NCBI GenBank assembly: GCA_016938515.1
Contig: JAFGUM010000177.1
Span: 1 to 8,596, forward strand
DNA from: Spirochaetales bacterium
GTDB lineage: Bacteria > Spirochaetota > Spirochaetia > Treponematales > UBA12059
Length of the DNA: 8,596 nt
Direction of reading: 5' to 3'
Shown piece after piece: positions 1-7,310 of the stretch (within the stretch, counting starts at the first letter, position 1; every line of letters begins with the position of its first letter). Position numbers and translations under genes: made by a program. Below the pieces are notes generated by a model. It saw nothing but the letters and a program-made list of their open reading frames with translations. It had not been told where the DNA came from and ran no database searches.

Positions 1-348
1 CTGTCGTCTATTCTCTCCTACAAAGACGGCTCGGGAGTCGGGCTTCTCGCCGGCCTGCTCTGGTCGTTCAGACGCCTGTCGTCACTGCACGCCGCGTTGA
101 ACGACGGGCTACCGTTCGAGCAAGCCGCGCGCGGCCTCAGGATAACCAGGAGATCCGCCCTCGCCAGCTACGACGCCGCGCGACGACGCTGGCCTTCAGG
201 AACGTGCGACAGGCTGGTAGCCTTTGGCGTGGAAATGGACGCGAGACTCCGCGCTATGGGGCAGGCCAACGAAGGGGTACTGCTGGAGCTCTTCGTCTAC
301 GCGTGCATGGTTCCAAAAGCGCCCGTACCATTTGGAAGCATCTCCTAG
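1..348 (+). CDS. holA: DNA polymerase III subunit delta, C-terminal part (cut by window edge)
   Basis: The reading frame is open from the first base and ends at TAG 346-348, giving 115 residues of a protein that starts outside the window. The segment is helical. It has the pattern of the delta C-terminal (collar) domain: a hydrophobic helix (GLLAGLLWSFRRLSSLHAAL), a run like 'eaArgLrItrrsalasYdaArrrW', then a helix with the conserved 'D..LR' (VEMDARLRAMG) and a final hydrophobic helix (VLLELFVYAC). In the family, delta opens the beta sliding clamp as part of the clamp-loader complex in the cytoplasm, and this domain forms the pentameric collar. An internal TTG at base 97 could be mistaken for a start, but the homologous helix before it is in frame, so the gene continues upstream. 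The last bases overlap the stop of the opposing gene. The family call is by pattern only. Confidence 0.8.
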   Translation: MSSILSYKDGSGVGLLAGLLWSFRRLSSLHAALNDGLPFEQAARGLRITRRSALASYDAARRRWPSGTCDRLVAFGVEMDARLRAMGQANEGVLLELFVYACMVPKAPVPFGSIS

Positions 349-1067
349 GAGCCAGCAGTCTGCTTCGGCTTCCAGTCTGAAAACTCAAATGACATCCTGA
401 AGCGTTTTTTTACGAACAGTACTGATGCCTCTCCCTCTATGTTCATCGCCGAAAGTATCATGGCCTGCCCCTGGTACCCGTAGCTGAGCACAGACTTCAT
501 GTACGACACGTAAAACGGAGGGTCAGTCCACGACTGCGCGGCCTCGAGCACGTCACCGGAGCTGGAAAACGTCACGATCCCTTCTACCGGGCCGCCATCG
601 GTTTTGATGAAGTACGGCACTTCAACGCCGCCAGCGATTGCACGGACGGCCCCCCGAGTAAGCGCGGAAGCGTACTTGGGGTCGAACGGCGTTGCGTCGA
701 ATCCGGCGGGCGGCCCTCCAGAGGATGAACCATCCTGCGACCTGGGGGGCGATTTGCCGTAGCGCTTGCGCCACTCCGCGGTTACATCCTTGCCGTTCTT
801 CTCGGCTGTGACAACGATGACCCGGGGTTGCTCACCCGACCAGTCCAGCCTCGTTTCCCCGCGCTCGTACGACTTGACCGCGCCTGATTCGTCCAGTTCT
901 TCTATGCTGATCGTCGTGCGGGAAGCAGAATACGAATCGGCGAGCCCGTACGCCTTCGTGGCGCGTGACCACCAGGTTGTCACCTCCGCGGCTGAAGCGC
1001 CAGGAGCACCCCACGCGAATACTGGTATGGAAAACGCTAAAAATACCGATACTAGATAACGGAACAT
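345..1067 (-). CDS. Secreted (periplasmic) protein of unknown function, possibly LolA/LolB-like fold
   Basis: This 240-residue protein begins with a classic signal peptide: MFRYLVSVFLAFSIPVFAWG, then an Ala-rich region with a plausible signal peptidase I site after APGASA (about residue 26). There is no lipobox cysteine. The mature part is rich in predicted beta strands. It has alternating strands around 'SYSASRTTISIEEL', a 'NGKDVTAEWRKRYGK' segment, a low-complexity Ser/Gly/Pro stretch (about 106-121), and a C-terminal 'KKRFRMSFEFSDW' strand. The 'NGKDVT.EWRKR' phrase and the all-beta layout resemble outer-membrane lipoprotein-sorting (LolA/LolB-type) proteins, but I cannot name a family. 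The start is well supported: AAGGAG lies 5 bases before the ATG. It is transcribed divergently from the PAS-GGDEF-EAL gene and converges on holA, sharing CTAG with the holA stop. No partner function is evident. Confidence 0.75.
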   Translation of the reverse strand: MFRYLVSVFLAFSIPVFAWGAPGASAAEVTTWWSRATKAYGLADSYSASRTTISIEELDESGAVKSYERGETRLDWSGEQPRVIVVTAEKNGKDVTAEWRKRYGKSPPRSQDGSSSGGPPAGFDATPFDPKYASALTRGAVRAIAGGVEVPYFIKTDGGPVEGIVTFSSSGDVLEAAQSWTDPPFYVSYMKSVLSYGYQGQAMILSAMNIEGEASVLFVKKRFRMSFEFSDWKPKQTAGS

Positions 1068-1075
1068 CTCGGCTC

Positions 1076-1108
1076 CTTACATAACAGGAACATGCATGGT
1101 ACAATATA
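1076..1108. promoter_or_regulatory. Candidate overlapping divergent promoters
   Basis: On the plus strand, CTTACA (1076-1081) and TACAAT (1100-1105) are 18 bases apart and would serve the PAS-GGDEF-EAL gene, giving a leader of about 70 bases. On the minus strand, TATATT (read from 1108 to 1103) is a possible -10 for the secreted-protein gene, but no good -35 lies 17 bases away (TTGCAG is 21 away). The two -10 elements overlap, so the two transcripts could exclude each other. The plus-strand -35 also overlaps the Shine-Dalgarno site of the minus-strand gene. This is a match by eye only. Confidence 0.35.
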
Positions 1109-1180
1109 GTGATTCCAATATCCTCGCGTCTGCAATTGGCGTGTACACCTCTAGTATAGACCGGACGGAACCTATCAGCC

Positions 1181-2956
1181 ATGCACCCTGACACTACCAA
1201 ACAGCACAAGAAAAACGCCTGGGCTGTAACATCGACGAAGGACAGGCTCGCCCTGTCGCGAACGCTGCTGTCCATCATGAAGGATGGAGTCTTTTTCGCT
1301 GACCAGGACCTTCGCGTGCGCTACGCGAACCCGTCTTTTTCCAGCTATACAGATCTGGATGCTTTTGAACCCGGCCCCCCCACCCTCAACGACCTGTACT
1401 CAGAACCCATGAACGAACGCCCCCTGGCCAACGCCAGGGCCGCCCTCGAATCCGTAGGCTACTGGAGCGGCGAGCTGACGAAAAGCCGCCAGTCCGGCAA
1501 GCCGAGCGTACAGGAACTCCGTATCGCCGTAGCCAGCGACGCGTCGGCGGCTAAATCCGGCGTGGCCGGGCCACGGTACGTCGGTGTCATCCGCGACGTT
1601 ACCGAGGAACGTGAAGCGCTCGAGCGTCTGGCCTGGAGCCGCCACCACGACGAACTAACAGGCCTGCCGAACCGCGCGCTGTTCTCGGCGGCCGTTGATT
1701 CGATCATAAAGCGCAGCGAGGGTACCGACGCGACGCTGGTCGTGGTAACCGCCGACCTGGATAACTTCAAGCGATACAATACAGACCACGGGCATGACTA
1801 CGGCGACAGAATACTGAGGGCTGTTGGCAAGCGGGTCGCGTCTACGGTTCGGGCCGGAGACATAAGCGCGCGTACCGGCGGCGACGAGTTCAGCGTCCTG
1901 ATGCCGGTGCGCGGGTGCGACGAAGCGGGAGAAGCGGCTACGCGCGTGCAATCCGCCTTCAACGAGCCGCTCGAGGTGGAGGGCAAGAGCTTCCTCATAC
2001 GCGCGAGCCTGGGCGTATCGCTGTGGCCACGGGACGGAGCCAACGCCGGCGACCTTCTGGCAGCCGCCGACGTGGCGATGCAGGCGTGCAAGGACGACGC
2101 GCGCGTGTGCATACAGCACTTCAACGAAAGCCTGTACCAGAATCGACGCGGTAGAACCGGCCTCGAGGCGGACCTGCGCAGCGCCATCGACTCCGGCCTG
2201 TTGTCAGTACACTACCAGCCGGTGGTTCGCGTGGCAACGGGGCAGATAGAGAGCGTAGAAGCCCTCGTCCGCTGGGAAGACCCCATACGCGGTGATATGG
2301 CGCCAGACAACTTCATACCGCTCGCCGAGGAAACGGGCCTCATCGTCAGGCTTGGAGAAATGGTCATGCGCTCGGCGTGCAGGCAGGGCGGTGCCTGGTC
2401 CAAGGGAGACGGCCTCGCCGTCAAGGTGGCGGTAAACGTGTCACCAGTTCAGCTGGAGCGGCCAGAGTTCCCGGGCATGATAGCCGAAGTACTGGAGAGC
2501 ACCGGCCTCGCCCCGGACCGCCTGATAGTCGAGATTACAGAGAGCGTGCTGCTCGAGCGGCTCGACGACGCCGCGCTGGGCCTCGCCAGGCTCAAGGCGC
2601 TGGGAGTTGCGCTGTCTGTAGACGACTTTGGCACGGGCTACTCGTCGCTGTCGTACCTCAAGAACCTGCCCATCGATATTGTCAAAATTGACAGGGAATT
2701 CGTAAAGGACATAGAGACATCCAGCCCGGCGCTCGAAATCATCAGCGGCATCATCGGCCTGGCGCACCGGATGGGACTGTCCGTCGTGGCTGAAGGCGTC
2801 GAGACAGCCGAACAGTATTACCTGCTTAAATCCATGGACTGCGACCACGCGCAGGGCTTCCTGTTCAGCCAGGCACTGCCGGCGATGGAACTGGAAGGCC
2901 GCTACCTGGCGCGGGGCGGCGGCTCACGGTATTCATCCTTCCTGTTCCGCCGCTAA
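1181..2956 (+). CDS. PAS-GGDEF-EAL cyclic di-GMP synthase/phosphodiesterase
   Basis: The 591-residue product has no membrane segment, so it is probably cytosolic. In order it has a PAS-like sensor (about 25-145, ending in the PAC-type phrase GVIRDVTEEREALERL), a GGDEF domain (about 150-318) opening with DELTGLPNR (157-165), and an EAL domain (about 335-580). The cyclase active site is intact (GGDEF, 233-237), and an RAGD inhibitory I-site (224-227) sits at the standard five-residue distance. The phosphodiesterase residues also look intact: EAL (360-362), NVSPVQL, EITES, DDFGTGYSSLSYL (from 481), VKID, EGVET and QGFLFS. The family makes c-di-GMP from two GTP and hydrolyses it to pGpG; which activity dominates cannot be read from sequence. 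The ATG has only a weak GGACGGA upstream. No ligand is evident for the PAS domain. It is the same direction as the large unknown gene 109 bases downstream, which it may be co-transcribed with. Confidence 0.93.
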   Translation: MHPDTTKQHKKNAWAVTSTKDRLALSRTLLSIMKDGVFFADQDLRVRYANPSFSSYTDLDAFEPGPPTLNDLYSEPMNERPLANARAALESVGYWSGELTKSRQSGKPSVQELRIAVASDASAAKSGVAGPRYVGVIRDVTEEREALERLAWSRHHDELTGLPNRALFSAAVDSIIKRSEGTDATLVVVTADLDNFKRYNTDHGHDYGDRILRAVGKRVASTVRAGDISARTGGDEFSVLMPVRGCDEAGEAATRVQSAFNEPLEVEGKSFLIRASLGVSLWPRDGANAGDLLAAADVAMQACKDDARVCIQHFNESLYQNRRGRTGLEADLRSAIDSGLLSVHYQPVVRVATGQIESVEALVRWEDPIRGDMAPDNFIPLAEETGLIVRLGEMVMRSACRQGGAWSKGDGLAVKVAVNVSPVQLERPEFPGMIAEVLESTGLAPDRLIVEITESVLLERLDDAALGLARLKALGVALSVDDFGTGYSSLSYLKNLPIDIVKIDREFVKDIETSSPALEIISGIIGLAHRMGLSVVAEGVETAEQYYLLKSMDCDHAQGFLFSQALPAMELEGRYLARGGGSRYSSFLFRR

Positions 2957-2972
2957 ACCAGACAACAGCGAA

Positions 2973-3032
2973 GAGGTGGCGCCGACCTCCGTTTCCGGTG
3001 TATCATGACGACAAGCTGATTACCGCCGGAAA
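2973..3032 (+). promoter_or_regulatory. Leader hairpins before the 1009-codon gene
   Basis: Two inverted repeats lie in the 109-base gap. GAGGT (2973-2977) pairs with ACCTC (2985-2989) around GGCGCCG. TTTCCGGTG (2992-3000) pairs with the stretch 3024-3032 (CGCCGGAAA), nine pairs including one wobble, over a 23-base loop. Neither is followed by a T-run, so neither is a standard intrinsic terminator. They could be a weak or Rho-assisted end for the upstream gene, or structure in the leader of the downstream gene. A TATCAT at 3001 could be a -10, but no -35 matches. Confidence 0.3.
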
Positions 3033-3065
3033 GGACAGTCTGCCGCGTGAATACCGAGTTGGGGC

Positions 3066-6000
3066 GTGATGAAAAACCAAGATGACAAGCCAGCCCAACC
3101 TCAAGACGCTGCTCTACTCCTTGAAGCGCCCCCCTCCACTCCCCCCGACGACGAACTCGCCGAAGACGCCCCGTACCAGGAACAGGCTGATGGAGCGACC
3201 GCGGGTCGAACCGGTGCTTCGATGTCGGAAGGCATGCGGGAGCGCTTGCGGGCGTTGGAGCGCACGGGGACGAGGCAGCCGGCAAGGCACCGTCTCGCGC
3301 TTACCGGCGCGGCCGAACTGGACGAAGCCAGGCCGCGGGAATCACGTTCGGGAACCTTCAAGCTACTGGAAGCAGTGTACCAGCGCGGCGAAACCCACTG
3401 GCTCGACCCAGAACGGGCTCTGTCCCCGCTCAAGGATATCCTGTTCAAGGAAGGCGCGCCGCTGGGTGCTGACCGGGGGATTTATTACGCGCTGACCAAA
3501 CTGGCGCGAGCCGGCATTTCTCCCGCCGCCTTCGTAACGCACGTCGTGCTGCCACGGATGGGCAACGACTACAACTGGCGGCAGTGGCGGTCGCGCCACT
3601 TCTGGGTGCTCGGCTCTGTGGCCGACATGCTCATCGAGCTTCGCTCGGCGGCACCCTGGAACAGCTCGCATCTCGGTTCCAGCCACGTCTTGGCGGACGT
3701 AGCGCTGTGCAAGTACGTTGGACGGCCGCTGGCACGGGTGCCTTCCGAACGGCTCGCCTCACAGGAAGAATACCTGGCAGCCTGGGCCAACGCCTGGCGG
3801 GGTTTCGCTTTTACCAGCAACGGTTTTCTTGAGTTCATGCGCCGCACCGTTCTACCCTGTCTGTACAGGCTGTCTGGTCGTATAGACCCGGAGCAACTCG
3901 CGCCCATAGCCCGATCACTGGCCGCCCTCGAGCGCACCCTCGGGCGGCGCATGGCGGCCATGTCCCCGGAGGCCGCGGAGCTGTTTCTGGCGTCAGCGGG
4001 CCTGTCCGACTCATTCGAAGCGCGCATCGAGAAGCGCGCGGCCTCCGGCGCTGGTGCCTACGCCCTGGCGCTTGAACTGCGCGGCTACGCGGAACTAGCC
4101 TCCGAGCTGTCCGCGCTGGACGCGGGATTGGCCGTTCTGGGCAGGGCGGCGCAGCACAGCCTCGACGCTGATCCAGGCTACCTGGTAGACGCGGCAACGC
4201 TCGTGCGCGCGTTGCGCCAGGCAGAAGGCGCGTCGCTGGTCCGCTGGCACATAGACGCGCTTCCCAGAACGTCGGAACCCGCTCGCGTCGCGTTTACAGC
4301 CGAAGTCTCTCGTAATGGGGGCCTTCATCCCAACTGCCCCCACACGAGTATTCCCCTGTTCTTCGAGCGCTACAGCTTCGACGCCGAAGCCCTTGCCGCT
4401 TCGCTGGGTCTGGATCCGGTGCCGCTCCGTTTAGGTAACGGCTCGCCGCCAGACCTTCCCACGATACGCCGAGCCTGGTTCGCCGCTCATCCCGAGGGGG
4501 CCAGGTTGTTCGCGGAACTGGCCAACGCGGTGGCGTCGGGGGGTGACAGGTCGTGGACGCACGCCGATGCCGCGCGCCTCGACGAACCAGGCGCCGGCTT
4601 CCACGAGCTGGCCGTGCGCAGCCTTATCCCCGGTCTTGGAACCGGATTCTCCCTGCATTCTCTCAAGGCGCCCACGCTGTCCACCCTGCTGGACTCGTAC
4701 GGCGCCGCCGCGTCAGGCAATCTAGTAGACGTGTCCATCAGGTTGCGCCTGGGCTCGACGAGCCAGGCAGGCGCGGGTGTAGACGCCGCAGGCAAGGACG
4801 CCGTCAGGGCACGGGTAGCCGTTGGCCTCATAGAGTCGGTATGGAGGGTTCTGGTGACGCGGGGCGGGGACGCCGAATGCGGAGCCGTGTTCGCCGAGCT
4901 AGGCAAAAACGCCGCCGCGGCCAGGAAACGGCTCGCCGATCTTGGTGCTCCAGGCACAGCTGGCGAGGGTAACGACGCCAAGCGCGCGGCGCTCGAATCG
5001 CGGCTGGCGCTGATGGACGCAGCGTTCGAAGCCATGAAGGACGTGCCGCCAGCGTCAAAAGACCCGCGCCGTTTCGCCCTCGCCGTTCACCTGGCGGCGT
5101 ACTTCTACAAACCGGGTGATGACGCGTCGCTCGTCGCGCTCGCAGGGCTCGTGGCGCGATACGCCGCAGACCCGACGTTCTCCGCCATCGCGGCGCGGCT
5201 CGCGACAGACGTCGCCCCCGGCTTCATGGGCGTGGAACAAGCGGCGCTCGTAGCCGACGCCATCGATTCGCTGTGCGCCGCCTGCGCTGCGGATGGTTCG
5301 ATCGCTGCTGCCATCAACTCGGCGGAAGGAGAACTGGCTACGGCGCTACGCGGCTCCAGCAGGCTCAAAGCCGGCGTCGCCTCCGCGGATTCGCTTGACG
5401 CGGCTCTGCGCCGCGTGTCGGCGTACCAGCGCATTACCGCCGAGACGGCCAAGTGGCGCGACATGCTGGCGAAGCTCGAAACCGCGAAACGGCCAGCCAG
5501 AAGCTTTACCCTGCGCACGTCCAGAACCCCTCTCGACGCGTACTACGGCGACATGGGAGGCATCTGCCTGTCGGCCATGCCGGAGCTCGTGCTCAGACCC
5601 GGGGTCATGGTCTGCAGGCTCTGGGACGACGACGAGGAGCGCATCAGGGGCATGTGCCTGTTCGTGTACGCGGCGGGGCCGGTACGCAGCGCGGGCATAG
5701 CCAGGTTCTGGTACGCGTTCGCGTTCAACCCGCTTCGTTCACTCATACGCGGCATGGGGTCTACAGAACTCGCGACGCTGTACCTCGGCTTCAGGACGGT
5801 AGCGGAAGAAATTTCTCGCAGGAGCGCTCTGCCCGTGTTGATACCGGGCCTGTCCGAGCGCGGTATCGTCGTTCCCGGCATCGTATCCAACGACGGTGCG
5901 TTCTCGTCACTGGTGTCCAACTACGAGCGGGCCGCGGGGTCGCCCTACGTCAACGACGCCTCGGGCTTCTCCGTGTACTACCCGCGCGCTACGTTCGCGG

Positions 6001-6095
6001 AAGCCCTTATCGCGGTAGACCCGCGCAAGCCGGAGAGTTATCGCGCCAGGGGCGAGCTTGAGCAGCTCGGCGCCATAACAAGGCCAGCCCGCTAG
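3066..6095 (+). CDS. Large protein of unknown function, mostly helical with a C-terminal alpha/beta domain
   Basis: I do not recognise this 1009-residue protein. It has no signal peptide or membrane segment, so it is probably cytosolic. Residues 1-50 are acidic, Pro/Gln-rich and probably disordered; about 85-800 is Ala/Leu-rich and looks helical, possibly a repeat scaffold. From about residue 815 to the end the style changes to beta strands and helices, with the compact motif YYGDMGGICLS (826-836), a strand RIRGMCLFVYAAG, a helix and then LPVLIPG. That order is loosely like an acetyltransferase (GNAT) fold, which is speculation. A conserved-looking HPNCPH lies at 421-426, but no metal-site pattern is clear. 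The start is GTG 3066 or ATG 3069, with a stop just upstream in frame and no good Shine-Dalgarno site. Its 3' end overlaps the opposing diguanylate cyclase gene by four bases. Position between two c-di-GMP genes suggests, but does not show, a link. Confidence 0.85.
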   Translation: MMKNQDDKPAQPQDAALLLEAPPSTPPDDELAEDAPYQEQADGATAGRTGASMSEGMRERLRALERTGTRQPARHRLALTGAAELDEARPRESRSGTFKLLEAVYQRGETHWLDPERALSPLKDILFKEGAPLGADRGIYYALTKLARAGISPAAFVTHVVLPRMGNDYNWRQWRSRHFWVLGSVADMLIELRSAAPWNSSHLGSSHVLADVALCKYVGRPLARVPSERLASQEEYLAAWANAWRGFAFTSNGFLEFMRRTVLPCLYRLSGRIDPEQLAPIARSLAALERTLGRRMAAMSPEAAELFLASAGLSDSFEARIEKRAASGAGAYALALELRGYAELASELSALDAGLAVLGRAAQHSLDADPGYLVDAATLVRALRQAEGASLVRWHIDALPRTSEPARVAFTAEVSRNGGLHPNCPHTSIPLFFERYSFDAEALAASLGLDPVPLRLGNGSPPDLPTIRRAWFAAHPEGARLFAELANAVASGGDRSWTHADAARLDEPGAGFHELAVRSLIPGLGTGFSLHSLKAPTLSTLLDSYGAAASGNLVDVSIRLRLGSTSQAGAGVDAAGKDAVRARVAVGLIESVWRVLVTRGGDAECGAVFAELGKNAAAARKRLADLGAPGTAGEGNDAKRAALESRLALMDAAFEAMKDVPPASKDPRRFALAVHLAAYFYKPGDDASLVALAGLVARYAADPTFSAIAARLATDVAPGFMGVEQAALVADAIDSLCAACAADGSIAAAINSAEGELATALRGSSRLKAGVASADSLDAALRRVSAYQRITAETAKWRDMLAKLETAKRPARSFTLRTSRTPLDAYYGDMGGICLSAMPELVLRPGVMVCRLWDDDEERIRGMCLFVYAAGPVRSAGIARFWYAFAFNPLRSLIRGMGSTELATLYLGFRTVAEEISRRSALPVLIPGLSERGIVVPGIVSNDGAFSSLVSNYERAAGSPYVNDASGFSVYYPRATFAEALIAVDPRKPESYRARGELEQLGAITRPAR

Positions 6096-7180
6096 AAGCC
6101 AGAAACCCGGTTTCTGCCGTGGTGCTTGGACGCGTACAGGAACTGATCCGCGCGGTCGATGAGAGAGCCCACCGTATCGCCATCCTGCAAACCCGCGACT
6201 CCTATGCTTATCGTTACCTGCCAGGGCACCTCGGCAAACTGCGTAGAAGCGACGCCGTCGCGGATGCGGTTGGCGATGAACTGCGTTATTTCCGAGTTGG
6301 ACTGAACGAGAATGACCAGAAATTCTTCGCCGCCGTACCTGGATACAACGTCGCTCGTGCGGACGATCGCCTGGATAGTCACCGCTATCGTCTTGAGAAC
6401 CTCGTCTCCCACCGGGTGGCCAAGCTTGTCGTTTACCCGCTTGAAGTGGTCTATATCGAGCATCATCACGTGCAGGGGCTCTTTGTAGCGGAGCGCGCGG
6501 GAGAATAGCTGATGCGCTATCTGTTCCAGGTACCTTCTGTTGTACAGGCCGGTGAGGCCGTCACGGTAGGAGAGCTTCCAGAGCTCCTGGTTTTCAACTT
6601 CGAGCGAACGGAGGCGCTCCTCGCTGGGCAAAACGCTTCTCTTGACGACGTCTCCGCTGAACAGGGCCAGCGCGAAAGCGACGATCAGACCGCACGCCGA
6701 TTCTATTTCGACGCTGCCCCGGGCCAGCACCACTACTCCCACGACTACCACGCTGGCCGCCAGAGCCGCCAGCAGACGAACCCGCGGATGATTCCACGCC
6801 ATCGCCCCGTACACCGCCATGCCGGCGATGAGCAGGTACGGCTCGTAGCCGGCCAGCACGTCCAGAACGGCAAGAATCAGCGCGACAACGTAGGACGCCG
6901 TCGAGGCAAACATAGCGTTGCCAAAGACAGTGCTCACGACCGCGCGCGGTCGCCTGAACAGGGACGCGGCGCTGAGCACGATCACGCTGAGGAACAGAGC
7001 CACCGGCACCGCCACCCTGAGACCCGATGAGTACGTGAGGTGGGCGATGTCTGTAGCCAGCCAGGCTCTGCCACCCAGAAGCCCAAACACCACTGCAAGA
7101 ACGAGTAGCACACCCGTTCCCGCTCCCCCGGAAGCAGCGGGGGTGGACTGTTTGTTCATTCGCTGCCCGTTCTTCCTCAT
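6092..7180 (-). CDS. Membrane-anchored diguanylate cyclase (GGDEF)
   Basis: The 362-residue protein has about six hydrophobic segments (roughly 23-43, 54-75, 86-108, 114-129, 134-154 and 161-177), then a short charged helix (SEERLRSLEVENQELWKL) and a complete GGDEF domain. The domain has the phrases YRDGLTGLYNRRYLEQ (205-220), LDIDHFKRVND (241-251), the signature GGEEF (283-287) and a C-terminal 'DRADQFLYASKHHGRNRV'. The RTSD at 274-277 is an intact inhibitory I-site. Family knowledge: it makes c-di-GMP from GTP at the inner face of the membrane, with the membrane part probably sensing a signal or anchoring it; no EAL domain is present. ATG 7180 has no Shine-Dalgarno site. ATG 7159 (residue 8) has AGGAAG 12 bases before it, and a TATATT at 7187-7182 sits just before the first ATG, so the true start may be 7159. 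Confidence 0.9.
   Translation of the reverse strand: MRKNGQRMNKQSTPAASGGAGTGVLLVLAVVFGLLGGRAWLATDIAHLTYSSGLRVAVPVALFLSVIVLSAASLFRRPRAVVSTVFGNAMFASTASYVVALILAVLDVLAGYEPYLLIAGMAVYGAMAWNHPRVRLLAALAASVVVVGVVVLARGSVEIESACGLIVAFALALFSGDVVKRSVLPSEERLRSLEVENQELWKLSYRDGLTGLYNRRYLEQIAHQLFSRALRYKEPLHVMMLDIDHFKRVNDKLGHPVGDEVLKTIAVTIQAIVRTSDVVSRYGGEEFLVILVQSNSEITQFIANRIRDGVASTQFAEVPWQVTISIGVAGLQDGDTVGSLIDRADQFLYASKHHGRNRVSGF
6100..6116. terminator. Hairpin just after the 1009-codon gene, possible transcript end
   Basis: CAGAAAC (6100-6106) and GTTTCTG (6110-6116) form a seven-pair stem with a CCG loop, four bases past the plus-strand stop codon. It lies inside the last codons of the opposing diguanylate cyclase gene. 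There is no T-run on either side, so it would be at most a weak terminator or a 3'-end stabiliser. Confidence 0.25.
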
Positions 7181-7240
7181 AAATATAAGGTGCGACTACA
7201 AGACTAATGCACGGCGGCGTCTCCGTCCACAGCGAAGCTA

Positions 7241-7256
7241 TCGAGGGACAGTCCCC
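7241..7256 (+). repeat. Left inverted repeat of the higBA-RAYT unit (REP-like palindrome)
   Basis: TCGAGGGACAGTCCCC contains the perfect odd palindrome GGGACAGTCCC (7245-7255). The same 16 bases occur in reverse complement at 8567-8582, and the match continues outward as GCT, one mismatch, TCGA. It ends 23 bases before the higBA -35. Such palindromes are the usual neighbours and substrates of RAYT transposases. Confidence 0.75.
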
Positions 7257-7279
7257 CTCCAGCCTGATTTTATTCACGC

Positions 7280-7308
7280 TTGACAATAATAACGTATAGC
7301 GTTATTAT
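7280..7308 (+). promoter_or_regulatory. higBA promoter with autoregulatory operator
   Basis: TTGACA (7280-7285) and TATTAT (7303-7308) are a near-consensus sigma-70 promoter with a 17-base spacer. A 9-base inverted repeat, ATAATAACG (7286-7294) and CGTTATTAT (7300-7308) around TATAG, fills exactly the spacer and the -10. A HigA dimer, alone or with HigB, bound there would block RNA polymerase, as in known HigBA autoregulation. Predicted transcription would begin near 7315, after the first ATG, which suggests either a leaderless message, use of a later start, or another start site for RNA polymerase. Confidence 0.75.
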
Positions 7309-7310
7309 CA

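Noticed and set aside
832..1278. 148-codon minus-strand frame covering the divergent promoter region
   Set aside because: It runs through both real gene starts and the promoter region, and its protein is Arg/Cys-rich with no family pattern. It is a by-product of the GC-rich frame structure.
1655..2119. Long antisense frames over the GGDEF and EAL domains
   Set aside because: They mirror a gene with fully intact catalytic motifs and show no motif of their own.
2957..3065. c-di-GMP riboswitch in the leader of the 1009-codon gene
   Set aside because: I looked because of the neighbours, but the region is short and lacks the GEMM-type conserved core. Only simple hairpins are seen.
5453..6061. 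202-codon plus-strand frame inside the 1009-codon gene
   Set aside because: Its product is Arg/Gly-rich, a typical shifted-frame translation of GC-rich coding DNA, and the main frame is open for 1009 codons with sensible composition.
6119..7030. Plus-strand frames opposite the membrane cyclase gene
   Set aside because: The minus strand encodes a complete GGDEF domain with conserved residues, so these are shadows.
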